A DNA stretch of 64,000 bases from Saccharopolyspora spinosa NRRL 18395 (GCF_000194155.1 NZ_GL877878.1:2964554-3028553), one strand, 5' to 3'; shown: positions 27,909 through 38,723, counted from the first letter of the stretch. Notes: generated by a model not told the origin, from the letters alone. Translations and numbers: made by a program.

Positions 27909-30806
27909 TCAGAACAGCGGATCCACCGCCGTGGAGTCGATCGCGGGGCGGCGGTGCCGGGCGGCCAGGCCCGAACCGCGATCGTCCGATGTGGACGAAT
28001 GTGTCGCGTGGGAGACCTGGGGCGGTCCGGTGATTCCGGACACACGCGCTTCGCTGTGCCGACCGGACGGCGCGGTTTCCCCGGCTTCCGGCTGCTCGCG
28101 CCGACCGCTCTCGTAGGCCATCAGCGCCTCGGTCAGCAGCTCGGCGAGCCCGATCTTCCCCGGCGGGCTCGCATCCGCTCCCGCCGACTCGGCTGCGGGC
28201 TCGGCGGCCGGTGCCTCTTCCCCCGGCTGCTCTGCGGTCGCTAACTCCGCAGCAAGCGGCACTGGGATCGATGGCTCGGCGGCTGGCGGCTCAGCGGCGT
28301 CTCCGTCGCCGGCAAGTTCCTCCGTTCGATGCCCCTCGACCACCGGGAGGTTCGGTTCGGTCGCCCAGTCCTGGCGGTGACGGCCCAGCACTTCCGCGGC
28401 TGGAGTTGGTGGTGCGACCGCAGGTTCGGACGTTTCTCGTGTGTCGGATGACTCGACCGGTTCGGCCAGATCGGCGTGCCGTGCTCGGCGACGGCTCCTG
28501 CGCGGCTCCGCGGACAGTTGGAGGCTGGCGCGGATCTCGGCCAGCGATTTGCCACGCGCCCGGCGTCCGCCCTCGCGCCGCTGCGTCCCGCCCGGGCGAG
28601 CCTCGGGCACCGAAGTCCCGCTCGCCGGGGTCACCTCCGCCGCCGGAGTCCCACCCGTTGGTGTCTCGGCTGCCGGTTCGGTTTCGCGGCTGCCGCGAGC
28701 CGGTACGTCCTGCGGTGCGTCGTGGACCTGGTAGCTACCCGGCTGTTCGATGGCGTGGAGGTCGTTCCCCGGCAGGTCTCGGCCGCCCTGCGAATCCCCG
28801 TACCGCGATTCCCGGGGGTACAGGCCGTCCGGCGACGATTCCTCCGGTCGGGTGCGCGCTGCCGATCCGGTTCCCGGCAGATCGGCCGGTCCGGCCGGGC
28901 CGCCGATCACCGGCAGGATCGTCGTGGCGTCCATCACATCGTGATCGTCATTGGCGGCGGGCGTCGGCCGGTGAATGTCGTCTGCCGCTGCGGCGAGCAC
29001 TGCCGTGCTGGGCAGCAGCTCGACCGGCGGAGACTCGGCAGGCTGGAACTCCACCGACAGCGGCTGATGCGACTCGGTGGGCTGGGGTTCGTGCGCCACC
29101 GGCACCTCGGGGACGGTGCGCTCGGCGTTCTGCGGCTGGTCCGGATTTTCCGACGGCCACCAGCTCGCCTGCGCCGTCGTCGCGACCGGTTCGGCGTATT
29201 CCTCGGAAACCGGTTCGTGGCTCGGAAAACCTTGGTCGGCCGACTCCGCGAAGGCGACCGCCTCGACCTGGGGCACCTGGATCACCCGGGCCTCTTGGGC
29301 GGCCTCAGGTTCGGCGGCCGCCTGCCAGTCGTGGTGCCCGATCCCGGCCGCCTGGGACTCCAATGCCGACGAGTCGAACATGATCGTCTGCGACGCCGCT
29401 TCTTCGGTGGCTTCCGGCTCCCCGGCGGTCCGGGGTTCGGGCAGCTCCTGCCGTCGGTGTCCGCCTTCGCGCAGCTCAGCGGTCCGATTGGTGAGCGTCT
29501 CCATTAACCGGCGTGCCGCGTCGTGCGTTTCCTCATACCCCGACCGGTGCCGGGACGTCGCCTGCTCCGGCTCGGAAGGCTCGGGAAAGCCCTGCTCGAG
29601 CAGGCCCCGTTCGGGTCGCCGAGGTTGTGGCGCCACGGGCTCCGGCTGCTCGGGTTCGGCTGCCCGGGCCCCGGCCCGTTCGGGGACCGGCACCGCCGGC
29701 CCCGCCGGTCCCGGCTCGGCTGGAGCGCTCGATTGCCGAGGCACCTCGACATCGCCCGAGCGCAACGGGTAATCCGCGAGCAACCGGACTCGCGCGGTGT
29801 GCACGGTCGCGCGCCAGCGCCGGTCGGCGGAATACGCGCCCCGGAGCGCGCGAAGCGCTTCGGGGAACTCGGCGCCGCGTTCGTGCACGTGGGACAGGGT
29901 GTTCAGGGTTTCGGCAAGCAGCCCGTCCAGCTTGTGCCGCTCGGAGATCGCCGCAGTGTCGTTCAGCGTCCGCACCGCCGCACCGTGGTTGCCGTCCGGC
30001 AGGTGCACGCGGGTGGCCATCGCGAGCCCCAACCAGCCGACCGGCCCGGCCGCCGCGGCGCGAACCGGCTGCGCCAGCACGGATTCAGTCGCTTGGACGG
30101 CCTCCGGGCGGCGCCCCAGTTCCAGCAGCGACAGCACCCGCTCCAGCACCAGCCGGGCGCGCATCTCCCCGCTGTCCGCAGCCGGGTCGCCGAGCTGCCC
30201 GAGCAGCGCCAGTCCGGCGCCGGCCACCGCGATGGCTTCGTCGAACTCGCCCAGCCTGCGGCGATGCGCCGCACGCGCAGCGCAGACCCGCGCCTTGAGC
30301 AGCCGGGCGGTGTCCCGGCTGAGCCCGCACGCCTCGTACAGCCGCTCGGCCTCGTCGAGCGCCTCGGAACGGTCCCCGTCCTGCCCGTGCGCGGGCAGCG
30401 ACGCCGCCAACGCGAGCAGGGCATGCGCCCGCACCTCGGGCGCGATCCGGTCCTGCTCCAGCACCGGGTTCAGCACGCGAACGGCGACCTCGCCGCTGCC
30501 CGCGCTGCTGGCGCACCAGGCCAGCTCGACCCGTAGCTCCGCCTCGACCTCGGCGTCGCCCGCCGCCTCCGCGTCGCGGACCGCCGCGAGCGCCCGACTG
30601 CTGGCCGCGACACCGCGGCCCAGCCGGTTCGAGGCGAACAACGCGACGGCCTCGGCGCGCAGCCGAATCGCCCGATCACCGGCGCGCCTGGCGAGCGCAA
30701 CCGCGCGATCACTGAGCACCAATGCCAACTCGGGGACTCGCCACCGCATCTGCCGTGCGGGTTCGAGCAATCCCTGTGCCGAGCTTGTGTTCGGTGAAGC
30801 GGGCAC
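27909..30806 (-). CDS. TPR-like protein with long disordered acidic/Pro-rich C-terminus
   Basis: This is a protein of about 965 residues encoded directly after ettA. Residues 1-370 are Ala/Arg-rich helical pairs of TPR type (ALVLSDRAVALARRAGDRAIRL, LGEFDEAIAVAGAGLALLGQLGD, ISERHKLDGLLAETLNTLSHVHERG). The rest is low-complexity Pro/Glu/Ala sequence broken by short conserved-looking islands (TIMFDSSALESQ, KSLAEIRASLQL, KIGLAELLTEALMAYESGRRE). GGAGG lies 13 nt before GTG 30806 and only 4 nt before TTG 30815, so either may be the start. No enzyme domain is seen; a scaffold or regulatory role is inference. Confidence 0.7.
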   Translation of the reverse strand: MPASPNTSSAQGLLEPARQMRWRVPELALVLSDRAVALARRAGDRAIRLRAEAVALFASNRLGRGVAASSRALAAVRDAEAAGDAEVEAELRVELAWCASSAGSGEVAVRVLNPVLEQDRIAPEVRAHALLALAASLPAHGQDGDRSEALDEAERLYEACGLSRDTARLLKARVCAARAAHRRRLGEFDEAIAVAGAGLALLGQLGDPAADSGEMRARLVLERVLSLLELGRRPEAVQATESVLAQPVRAAAAGPVGWLGLAMATRVHLPDGNHGAAVRTLNDTAAISERHKLDGLLAETLNTLSHVHERGAEFPEALRALRGAYSADRRWRATVHTARVRLLADYPLRSGDVEVPRQSSAPAEPGPAGPAVPVPERAGARAAEPEQPEPVAPQPRRPERGLLEQGFPEPSEPEQATSRHRSGYEETHDAARRLMETLTNRTAELREGGHRRQELPEPRTAGEPEATEEAASQTIMFDSSALESQAAGIGHHDWQAAAEPEAAQEARVIQVPQVEAVAFAESADQGFPSHEPVSEEYAEPVATTAQASWWPSENPDQPQNAERTVPEVPVAHEPQPTESHQPLSVEFQPAESPPVELLPSTAVLAAAADDIHRPTPAANDDHDVMDATTILPVIGGPAGPADLPGTGSAARTRPEESSPDGLYPRESRYGDSQGGRDLPGNDLHAIEQPGSYQVHDAPQDVPARGSRETEPAAETPTGGTPAAEVTPASGTSVPEARPGGTQRREGGRRARGKSLAEIRASLQLSAEPRRSRRRARHADLAEPVESSDTRETSEPAVAPPTPAAEVLGRHRQDWATEPNLPVVEGHRTEELAGDGDAAEPPAAEPSIPVPLAAELATAEQPGEEAPAAEPAAESAGADASPPGKIGLAELLTEALMAYESGRREQPEAGETAPSGRHSEARVSGITGPPQVSHATHSSTSDDRGSGLAARHRRPAIDSTAVDPLF

Positions 30807-30826
30807 GCTCGCCAAGGCGCCTCCGT

Positions 30827-32503
<1,677 letters not shown>

Positions 32504-32644
32504 GACATGAATCGTAGTTGCGCCCCGTGTCGGGCCGCGCACGCGGTCCCCCAGCCCCTCGCCGTCGGCATCAATCCGCCTCGTACCGACGGCTATCACC
32601 TCCTCCAGATCGAAGTTGTCGCTGGTCGGCCGCGAAGGTCGCGA

Positions 32645-32940
32645 TCAGCCGCCAGGCAAGGAGACCGGCCCGCGGTCGCGTCCCGGACGTGGTCTTGACA
32701 TGCCGGTCACCTCCGGTGGCGCGCCGCGCGCCAGGTCCAGCCCGCTCGCGTTGGTCTCCAACTCGACCACGGTGCGCCACTTCCGCGCCCGATTCGTAAT
32801 CGCGGGTGCGCAACCGTCCGGTCGCCACCACCGGATCTCCTTTGCCCACCGCGCTGGCGACCCCGTCGGCCAGCCACTTCCAGCAGTTCACCGTGGCGTA
32901 GAAGGACGTTGCCCACCACCGTCACCTGCGTCTCGGACAT
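32645..32940 (-). pseudogene. ssb: Single-stranded DNA-binding protein paralogue, deleted and frameshifted
   Basis: From ATG 32940 the sequence reads MSETQVTVVGNV, then jumps to another frame with FYATVNCWKWLADGVASAVG, KGDPVVATGRLRTRDYESGA, and then a third frame with WRTVVELETNASGLDLARG to a stop at 32645. These are the pieces of an OB-fold SSB, but about 40 codons (strands 1-3) are missing and two frame breaks are present. Position next to ettA matches the ssb-like Rv2478c. It cannot make a normal SSB. Confidence 0.82.
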
Positions 32941-33062
32941 CTGTCGCTCCGCTCGGTCCCGCGAGACCGATTTCCGGCCCACGACCAGGAGATTGCCCGA
33001 GCGATGTCACGCAGCGCAACAGATTTACCACGTTTCGCGCACATCCCGGCCGATCGGCCAGA

Positions 33063-35084
33063 TCACTTGCTACGAGGGGTGTCCTTCTCGGCGAGTTGCC
33101 TGAGCATTTCGTTGTACGCGGCCAGATCCGCGCCGCCGTCCGCATCGGCCTTCCGGTCAATCCTCCGGGCAGCCCGGGAATCGGCCCTAGACCACTGGAT
33201 CAGCAGCGCCAGCATCACCACGACCAGCGGCACCTCGCCCGACGCCCACGCCAGGCCGCCGCCGAGCCGCTGATCGGCGAGCAGGTCGGTCATCCAGGGC
33301 AGGTCGAGGCCGCGGTAGAAGGCCGCCCCGATCACCGTCTGCGACATCATCAGCACGATTCCGAAGAACGCGTGGAACGGCATGGAGGCGAAGACCAGGC
33401 CGACCTTGCCCAGCGACGGCAGCGGGCGCGGCGCCGGGTCGATGCCGATCACCGGCCAGTAAAAGATGTAGCCGACCAGCAGGAAGTGCGCGTTCATCGC
33501 CAGGTGCGCCCAGTGCTGGGTCAGCGCCACGTCGAACAGGCCGGAGAAGTACAGCGCGTAGAAGGAGCCGACGAACAGCGCCAACGCCACGAACGGGTTG
33601 GTCAGCACCCGCGCCACCGGCGAGTGCACGAACGCCAGCAGCCATTCGCGCGGCCCGGGCGGCTGCGTCTTCCCGGCGGGTTTGAACACGCGCAGCGCCA
33701 GCGAAGTCGGGCCGGCCAGCACCAGGAAGACCGGCGCCAGCATGGACATCAGCATGTGCTGGCCCATGTGCACGCTGAACAGGGCGGGCGCGTACTTGCC
33801 GATACCCGACGAGGTGGCCATGAAGATCGTCGCGCACCCGCACATCCAGGCGATGGTCCGCCCGACCGGCCAGGCGTCGCCGCGCTTGCGCAGCCGGTAA
33901 ACGCCCAACAGGTACAGCCCGGCCAGCGCGAGCGCGAACGTGCCGTAGATCAGGTCGAACCGCATGTCGAACAGCAGCCGGAACAGCGTCGGCGGGGCGT
34001 CCAGCGGGTAGCCGATCAGCAGCTCCGTCCGGCCCGGCACTGCCTTGCCCCCCGCCGGCGGAGGGGTGCGTCCGAGAGCGACAGCGACGCCGATCGTGGC
34101 GAACATGATCAGCACCTCCGCCGCGCCCAGCCGCAGCAGCGCGGCTGCACCGGCCCCGTCGTCCAACCGCCGGACGACGCTGCGGCGCTGGAAGTACCCG
34201 AACGCGCCGAGCGCCACCAGGCCGACGACCTTGAGCACCAGCAGGACACCGTAGGTGGAGGTGAACAGGTCCGTCGGCGACACCCGGACCAGCGAGTTGA
34301 TCACGCCGGAAAGCGCCATCGCGATCCAGCACACCAGGGCGAATTGCGAGAACCGCCGGGCCACCAGGGGAAGGTGCGCACCCCGGCGGGCGGCGTGCGC
34401 CAGCAGCGCCACCAGACCACCCACCCACAGGACCGCGGCGAACAGGTGGACGAGCAGGCTGTTGGTCGCGATGTCGTGCGCGCCGCCGCTCGCGGAGTGG
34501 CCGGTGGCGATCACCGGGAACAACCCGACCAGACCCAGGGCAAAGGCCATCACGGTCCAGCCCCAGGACAGCACCACCCGGCAGACCAGGGCGACCACGA
34601 ACGCGATCAGCGCGGTCAGCGCCCACGCCTTGGCTTCTTCCAACGCGTCGACCAGGCCGAAAAGCACGTCGACGCTGAGCACGTCCCCCACCGGGCGCCC
34701 AGTGGCGTCGGCGGCGATGAACGGCACCATCAGCGCCGCACCCACGCACCACACCGCGGCCGCCCAACTGGCGGTCCGCACGGCGGCGTAACCGTCGGCG
34801 GCCAGCGGGCCCGAACGCATCGCCGGAATCCCGAACGCGGCCAGCAGCAGCGAGCCGATGCACACCACCGCGCCGGATTCGGCCACCACCCGGACGACCG
34901 GCAAGCCGTACTGCGTGACCGGCCCAGGGTCCGGCAAGCCGAGCAACGCGTAGGAAGCGCCAGCGGAAAGCGCGGTCAGAGCGGCGGCGATCAGCGCCGC
35001 CAGCACCCCGGCGGTGATGACGAGCACGCCGACCGTGCTCGACGTGCGCCGTTCCGGTGCTGGAGCGGGGGTCTCGGATGGCAC
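33063..35084 (-). CDS. CopD-CtaG fusion membrane protein (copper handling / cytochrome oxidase assembly)
   Basis: This 673-residue protein has about 15 membrane helices. The N-terminal half is CopD-like (ATGHSASGGAHDIATNSLLVHLFAAVLWVGGLVAL with its His ligands, FSQFALVCWIAMALSGVINSLVRV). The C-terminal half is Caa3_CtaG-like (FSVHMGQHMLMSMLAPVFLVLAGP, HWAHLAMNAHFLLVGYIFYWPVIGID, MPFHAFFGIVLMMSQTVIG). The fusion is common in actinobacteria (Rv0102-type) and is thought to move copper to the oxidase. ATG 35084 begins MPSETPAPAPERR. It may functionally connect to the ctaJ operon elsewhere in this window. Confidence 0.9.
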   Translation of the reverse strand: MPSETPAPAPERRTSSTVGVLVITAGVLAALIAAALTALSAGASYALLGLPDPGPVTQYGLPVVRVVAESGAVVCIGSLLLAAFGIPAMRSGPLAADGYAAVRTASWAAAVWCVGAALMVPFIAADATGRPVGDVLSVDVLFGLVDALEEAKAWALTALIAFVVALVCRVVLSWGWTVMAFALGLVGLFPVIATGHSASGGAHDIATNSLLVHLFAAVLWVGGLVALLAHAARRGAHLPLVARRFSQFALVCWIAMALSGVINSLVRVSPTDLFTSTYGVLLVLKVVGLVALGAFGYFQRRSVVRRLDDGAGAAALLRLGAAEVLIMFATIGVAVALGRTPPPAGGKAVPGRTELLIGYPLDAPPTLFRLLFDMRFDLIYGTFALALAGLYLLGVYRLRKRGDAWPVGRTIAWMCGCATIFMATSSGIGKYAPALFSVHMGQHMLMSMLAPVFLVLAGPTSLALRVFKPAGKTQPPGPREWLLAFVHSPVARVLTNPFVALALFVGSFYALYFSGLFDVALTQHWAHLAMNAHFLLVGYIFYWPVIGIDPAPRPLPSLGKVGLVFASMPFHAFFGIVLMMSQTVIGAAFYRGLDLPWMTDLLADQRLGGGLAWASGEVPLVVVMLALLIQWSRADSRAARRIDRKADADGGADLAAYNEMLRQLAEKDTPRSK

Positions 35085-35178
35085 ATACCGAGCGTAACGG
35101 CCAGTCCCGGGCGGCCACCTTGCAGGATGGCGGTCGGGAGCTTGGTTTCCCGCACGTGCGGGCCGCTACGGTTGCGGA

Positions 35179-35763
35179 GTGACCACTGTCCGTCGCTGTG
35201 CGTTCATGTTGCCGATGTTGCTGCTGTGCACGGTGGCCGGCTGCGCCTCGAAGATCCCGGGCGAGCCGATCCCTGCGGCGGGGTTCCACGAGAACCACCC
35301 GGCAGAGCCCGCCCAGCCGAGATCGACCGACGCCGTGCAGGCGCACATCGCGATCCCGCGCAACTTCGACGGGATCGATCCATGCACCCTGCTGACACCG
35401 GCGGACCTCGCGGTCGTCGGCGGTCCGGTCGGGCCGCCACACCCGGACAACCCGATCGCCGGGACCTGCTCTCAGCTGTTGACCAGCGGCCGGGAGAACA
35501 CCGCCGCAGCCGGCTTCTACGAGCCCTACGAGGTCGTGTCCCGGCGCCAACCGCGCGGCGTGCAGCTCAACATCGAGGGGCATTCGGCCTGGTTGTACTG
35601 CGAACTCGTGAACAGCCACCAGACCTGCACGGCGGCCACCGCGATCCGGTCCGACCGGACGCTGCTGACCATGCTCTCGATGCAGGGGGCGGCCGCGGCC
35701 GACACCGCTGACCAGTTGGGCAAGCTCACGGCCGCCGCCTTGCACAAGCTGCCACCGGCCTGA
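35179..35763 (+). CDS. DUF3558 lipoprotein
   Basis: This 194-residue lipoprotein has a basic n-region (MTTVRR), hydrophobic FMLPMLLLCTVAGC with lipobox VAGC (Cys near residue 22) and then a mature domain with IDPCTLLTPADL and GTCSQLL, which are typical of DUF3558 proteins; two pairs of cysteines could form disulfides. It should be attached to the outer face of the membrane. The GTG start at 35179 has GCGGAG immediately before it, too close for a normal ribosome site, so the transcript may be leaderless. Confidence 0.85.
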   Translation: MTTVRRCAFMLPMLLLCTVAGCASKIPGEPIPAAGFHENHPAEPAQPRSTDAVQAHIAIPRNFDGIDPCTLLTPADLAVVGGPVGPPHPDNPIAGTCSQLLTSGRENTAAAGFYEPYEVVSRRQPRGVQLNIEGHSAWLYCELVNSHQTCTAATAIRSDRTLLTMLSMQGAAAADTADQLGKLTAAALHKLPPA

Positions 35764-35895
35764 TCGGGCGGAGCCTGGTTGTCGATCAGCTTGCCGTTCG
35801 ATACCGGCTCGGCAACGGTGCGGCGTCAGTGCCACACCTGCGGGCGACTGCGGCTACCCTGCTTGCTGCAGCTCAGACGAGCTGCGCTCCGATCG

Positions 35896-35969
35896 GCCCC
35901 CATAGCTCAGCTGGATAGAGCAAAGGACTTCTAATCCTTAGGTCGCAGGTTCGAGTCCTGCTGGGGGCG
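35896..35969 (+). tRNA. tRNA-Arg (anticodon TCT)
   Basis: The 74-nt cloverleaf has acceptor stem GCCCCCA/TGGGGGC with discriminator G, D arm GCTC...GAGC, anticodon stem AAGGA/TCCTT with loop CTTCTAA (anticodon TCT, reading AGA), and T arm GCAGG TTCGAGT CCTGC. The 3' CCA is not encoded. Confidence 0.97.
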
Positions 35970-35989
35970 CAAAACGCCTGTTAAACGAC

Positions 35990-36023
35990 GTGGTGGTTGA
36001 TCTCGTTCAAGATCAACCACCAC
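35990..36023 (+). terminator. Perfect 14-bp hairpin after tRNA-Arg
   Basis: GTGGTGGTTGATCT and AGATCAACCACCAC form a perfect 14-bp stem with loop CGTTCA, 20 bp beyond the tRNA. It is a likely terminator for the tRNA transcript. Confidence 0.75.
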
Positions 36024-36041
36024 TCTACCCCCATCTTTGGC

Positions 36042-36131
36042 TCAGCTCGCCGGAGCAGGTTTCTCCAGTGCGTCAGCCGCCGAGCCGCCGGTGGACTTCC
36101 GATCCATGTAGACGTCCTGGGTCTCCACTCC
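36042..36131 (-). pseudogene. Possible integrase C-terminal scrap (minus strand)
   Basis: A short minus-strand frame ending at 36042 reads TQDVYMDRKSTGGSAADALE, which resembles the region around the nucleophile Tyr at the end of tyrosine recombinases from actinomycete integrative elements. Only about 30 codons survive. The assignment is tentative and rests mainly on its place beside a tRNA. Confidence 0.4.
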
Positions 36132-36194
36132 GACGTCGCGGTCAGCGAACGCTGGTGAACCCGCCCGGCCGCCAGCGGCCAAGAACAGGACCTG

Positions 36195-36308
36195 ATGCGG
36201 TTGAACGGGCAGAGGTCCCGCGAAATGGTCGCCCGCTACGGCGCGTCCGCCACCGACGAGCGGGCACGCGAGGCACACCACCAGGCCGCGGTGGGCGACC
36301 GGCACTGA
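36195..36308 (+). pseudogene. Tyrosine recombinase C-terminal scrap (plus strand)
   Basis: About 37 codons read QRSREMVARYGASATDERARE and then AHHQAAVGDRH before the stop at 36306-36308. This matches the end of actinomycete phage-type integrases (SRxMxxRYgaS...ERAReAHrr...GDR), including the nucleophile Tyr. The catalytic core is absent. Confidence 0.65.
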
Positions 36309-36480
36309 GCGAACACCCCGCCTCACCAGCTCGCCGGGGCAGGGCGCTGTTGATCTTGGTCGTCGCCTGATCGTTTCGCCGCTACGCTGGCGGTGCACCT
36401 TCTCGCGGAGCTCGCGACGCCCCCGGTTGGCCGCCGGGGCATTCCGCGAGAGACCCCGACTCCGCGAATCGAGGGTGATC

Positions 36481-37686
36481 ATGGGTAGCTTCATCGAACC
36501 CGGCCAGCCGATCGGCGACCGCACCCGCCAACTGCGCGGCAAGCTCTACACGCAACGGGAACTCGCCGACAAGGCCGGGCTGTCCGTCGACCTGGTGCGC
36601 AAGCTCGAACAGGGCACGCGAACCACTGCCAGCGTCGCGAGCCTCCACAAGCTGGCCCGCGCCCTGGACGTCACGCTTGCGGACTTGATTGGTCCGGCCC
36701 GCGTCCCGGACCAGGCGCCGCAAGAGGGTGCGGTGGAGCTGCGGCACGCCGTGACCGACCTCGACGACCTGATCGGCCCGCCCGCCGATGTCGAACCGGT
36801 CGGCGTCGACGCCGCCCAACGTGCCGATGTCTACGCGTGGGGCATCTACTGGTCAGGGGACCACGACGCCGCAGCTGCGGCGCTTCCGAACCTGATCTAC
36901 GGACTGCGCGCGGGGTACTCCACCGCGAACTTGCCTGACAAACCTGCACTCGCCTACGCGCTGGCCCGGACGTTGTGGGCTGCCGGGTCCACGTTGATGC
37001 ATCTGCGGCACAACGACGCTGCATCCGCTGCCACCCGGTGGGCGGTGCGGTTGGCAGCTGAGGGTAACGACCCGTGGATGCACGCCACTGTCCAAGGGTC
37101 GTTGGCGTGGCAGCTGATGGTCGCCGGTCGCTACGCCGAGTCGATGAGGCTGACTGAACGAACCGCAGCCAGCATCGAGCCCCACGGTGCCGCAGCGGCG
37201 CCGCACTTGTCGGCCTATGGGTCTCTGCTGCTTCAATCGGGCAACGCAGCAGCACGAAACGGGAATGCCCCCGCGGCACGGGACTATCTGGCTGCTGCCG
37301 CCGATGTTGCCCAACGGGTCGGCGAGGACCGAAACGACTACAGCACCACGTTCGGCCCGTCGCTGATCGCGATGCAGTCCGCCGACGTCCACATTGCACT
37401 CGGCGACTACGACCGGGCGGTGGACGCCGCGGCGACGCTGCCGAATCAAGGCGCCGCGTTGCCCACGATGGCGCGCTGCCGTCACCTTGCCGACCGGGCA
37501 CTTGCCCACGTTCGGCTCGGCCAGCCCGAAACGGCGCTGCCGCTCATGTCCACGGCGGTGCAGTCGTCGCCGAACTGGGCCAAGCACCAGCAGTTGCCGA
37601 AGGTCGTCGTGCGAGAGCTGCTGCACACCACCAAACAGCGATCGAGCACGCTTCGAAACCTGGCCTCCACACTCGGAGTGAGCTGA
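36481..37686 (+). CDS. XRE-family regulator with TPR-like C-terminal domain
   Basis: This 401-residue protein has an N-terminal helix-turn-helix (LRGKLYTQRELADKAGLSVDLVRKLEQG, residues 20-47; LHKLARALDVTLADLIG) and a long helical repeat domain typical of actinomycete XRE regulators that sense a peptide or partner (ALARTLWAAGSTLMHLRHN, HIALGDYDRAVDAAATLP). ATG 36481 has GAGGGTGATC just upstream. It leads a tight run with two small genes and lies just after the integrase scraps, so it may be cargo left by an integrative element. Confidence 0.85.
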   Translation: MGSFIEPGQPIGDRTRQLRGKLYTQRELADKAGLSVDLVRKLEQGTRTTASVASLHKLARALDVTLADLIGPARVPDQAPQEGAVELRHAVTDLDDLIGPPADVEPVGVDAAQRADVYAWGIYWSGDHDAAAAALPNLIYGLRAGYSTANLPDKPALAYALARTLWAAGSTLMHLRHNDAASAATRWAVRLAAEGNDPWMHATVQGSLAWQLMVAGRYAESMRLTERTAASIEPHGAAAAPHLSAYGSLLLQSGNAAARNGNAPAARDYLAAAADVAQRVGEDRNDYSTTFGPSLIAMQSADVHIALGDYDRAVDAAATLPNQGAALPTMARCRHLADRALAHVRLGQPETALPLMSTAVQSSPNWAKHQQLPKVVVRELLHTTKQRSSTLRNLASTLGVS

Positions 37687-37745
37687 TCGGGTAGTAGGAC
37701 AAAGGGTCCTACCCGACCGACGATCAATGCTCATACGTTCTGGGT

Positions 37746-38042
37746 ATGAGCATGGTCGACAGCCGCTTCGCCAACCCACACACCCACCGGGTGTTCTGGA
37801 TGCCGGTACCCGACCAACAGGTACCGGCAGTCGATGAGGTTGCGGAAGGGCCGCGGGTGCGAGCAGGAACGCGTCATGCGTTCTGGGGTCGACGCTGGGA
37901 CGGCCAGGAGGCCGAGTGCCACACCGTGTGCCGCAAGCAGGTCAACCTAGATGAGGCGTCGCCGCTCGACTGGACGCTGATGCCCGAGTGCGGCGACTGC
38001 CGCGCCGGAATCTTGCAGGCTCGTGGCGAGGTGCGGCCATGA
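37746..38042 (+). CDS. Small zinc-finger-like protein, 98 residues
   Basis: The N-terminal half holds HTHRVFWMPVPDQQVPAVDE; the C-terminal half holds AECHTVCRKQVNL and PECGDCRAGIL, giving two C-x3-C/C-x2-C type pairs that could bind zinc. It starts at ATG 37746 (ATG 37752 also possible) with no ribosome site, and its stop overlaps the next start (ATGA). Such proteins often pair with XRE regulators in actinomycetes, but a precise function is unknown. Confidence 0.7.
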   Translation: MSMVDSRFANPHTHRVFWMPVPDQQVPAVDEVAEGPRVRAGTRHAFWGRRWDGQEAECHTVCRKQVNLDEASPLDWTLMPECGDCRAGILQARGEVRP

Positions 38043-38329
38043 CCGGCGACACGGCACCCGGTCGGTACGCGACAACCACGCCGGACGACCACCAACTTGC
38101 GCAAATGACACGAGGCGTGGTCCTCGCTTTGGGGATTGCCGTCGGTGACTTGGAGCAGGGCCGCTACGACGGTGCCGAGCGAGAGCGCTTGGCGGGCTAC
38201 CTCGACCGGCTGGCGGCCGCGCTACGCTCCGACTCCCAGCCTCGCGGCGGCCTGGTCGTCGATGCCGAGCACACCTCCACCTCATTGATCATCGATCAGC
38301 GGAGGGCGGGTGGTGAGGGGCACCCTTGA
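38039..38329 (+). CDS. Small hypothetical protein, 96 residues
   Basis: ATG 38039 overlaps the previous stop by 4 bp, so the two genes are translationally coupled. The product has a helical core (QLAQMTRGVVLALGIAVGDLEQG, ERERLAGYLDRLAAALRSD) and a polar tail. Its last codons form the left arm of a 17-bp hairpin. Family not recognised. Confidence 0.7.
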   Translation: MTGDTAPGRYATTTPDDHQLAQMTRGVVLALGIAVGDLEQGRYDGAERERLAGYLDRLAAALRSDSQPRGGLVVDAEHTSTSLIIDQRRAGGEGHP

Positions 38330-38360
38330 GCGACTGTGCCGCCCAAGGGTGCCCCTCACC
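38312..38360 (+). terminator. Perfect 17-bp hairpin overlapping the stop codon
   Basis: GGTGAGGGGCACCCTTG (38312-38328) and CAAGGGTGCCCCTCACC (38344-38360) form a perfect 17-bp stem with a 15-nt loop. The left arm includes the last codons and part of the stop (38327-38329) of the preceding gene. It ends the XRE operon. Confidence 0.85.
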
Positions 38361-38723
38361 TCGATCGCCGCGATGGTCGCGAGCGGTCTGCTCGGCGTTG
38401 TACAAGCCGCTTCAACTGGTCACGGCCGCCGCGTGCGGCATGTCCCGGCGTGACAAAACCTAAACTTGACTCGCGTTCCTGCTTGGTGGTGAACAGGGAT
38501 CGCATCTGCTCGCCGTCGGCGAAGACGATGCTCCGAGGAGGAGCAGTCCGGGCGCTCCTTGCTCGACCTTCATCCACATCGGGACCACTCGTCTCGTGAG
38601 CTGCCCGGCGCCGGCCTCGGCCAACGGCGGTCCTTCGCGTCGTCCGCCAGGTTGAGAACGCCCCGGGGTGGAAACACCTAGGGGTGTCGCGAAAACCCGA
38701 CCGTTTTTTTGGGGGGCGGGAAT
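38361..38723. other. Intergenic stretch without a recognised gene
   Basis: A minus-strand frame contains SIVFADGEQMRSLFTTKQER, which looks protein-like but has no family match I can name. The end of the region has a T8 run followed by G6 (38704-38716) just before the DoxX start. Confidence 0.45.

Noticed and set aside
23782..28116. A 1444-residue plus-strand frame opposite gdh
   Set aside because: It has the Arg/Gln/His/Pro/Val composition typical of antisense frames in GC-rich genes, with no domain; the minus strand encodes a full glutamate dehydrogenase.
32616..35711. A long plus-strand frame opposite the CopD-CtaG gene
   Set aside because: It is a shadow: His/Arg/Gln-rich, no domain, and it crosses the ssb relic and intergenic DNA without interruption by real signals.
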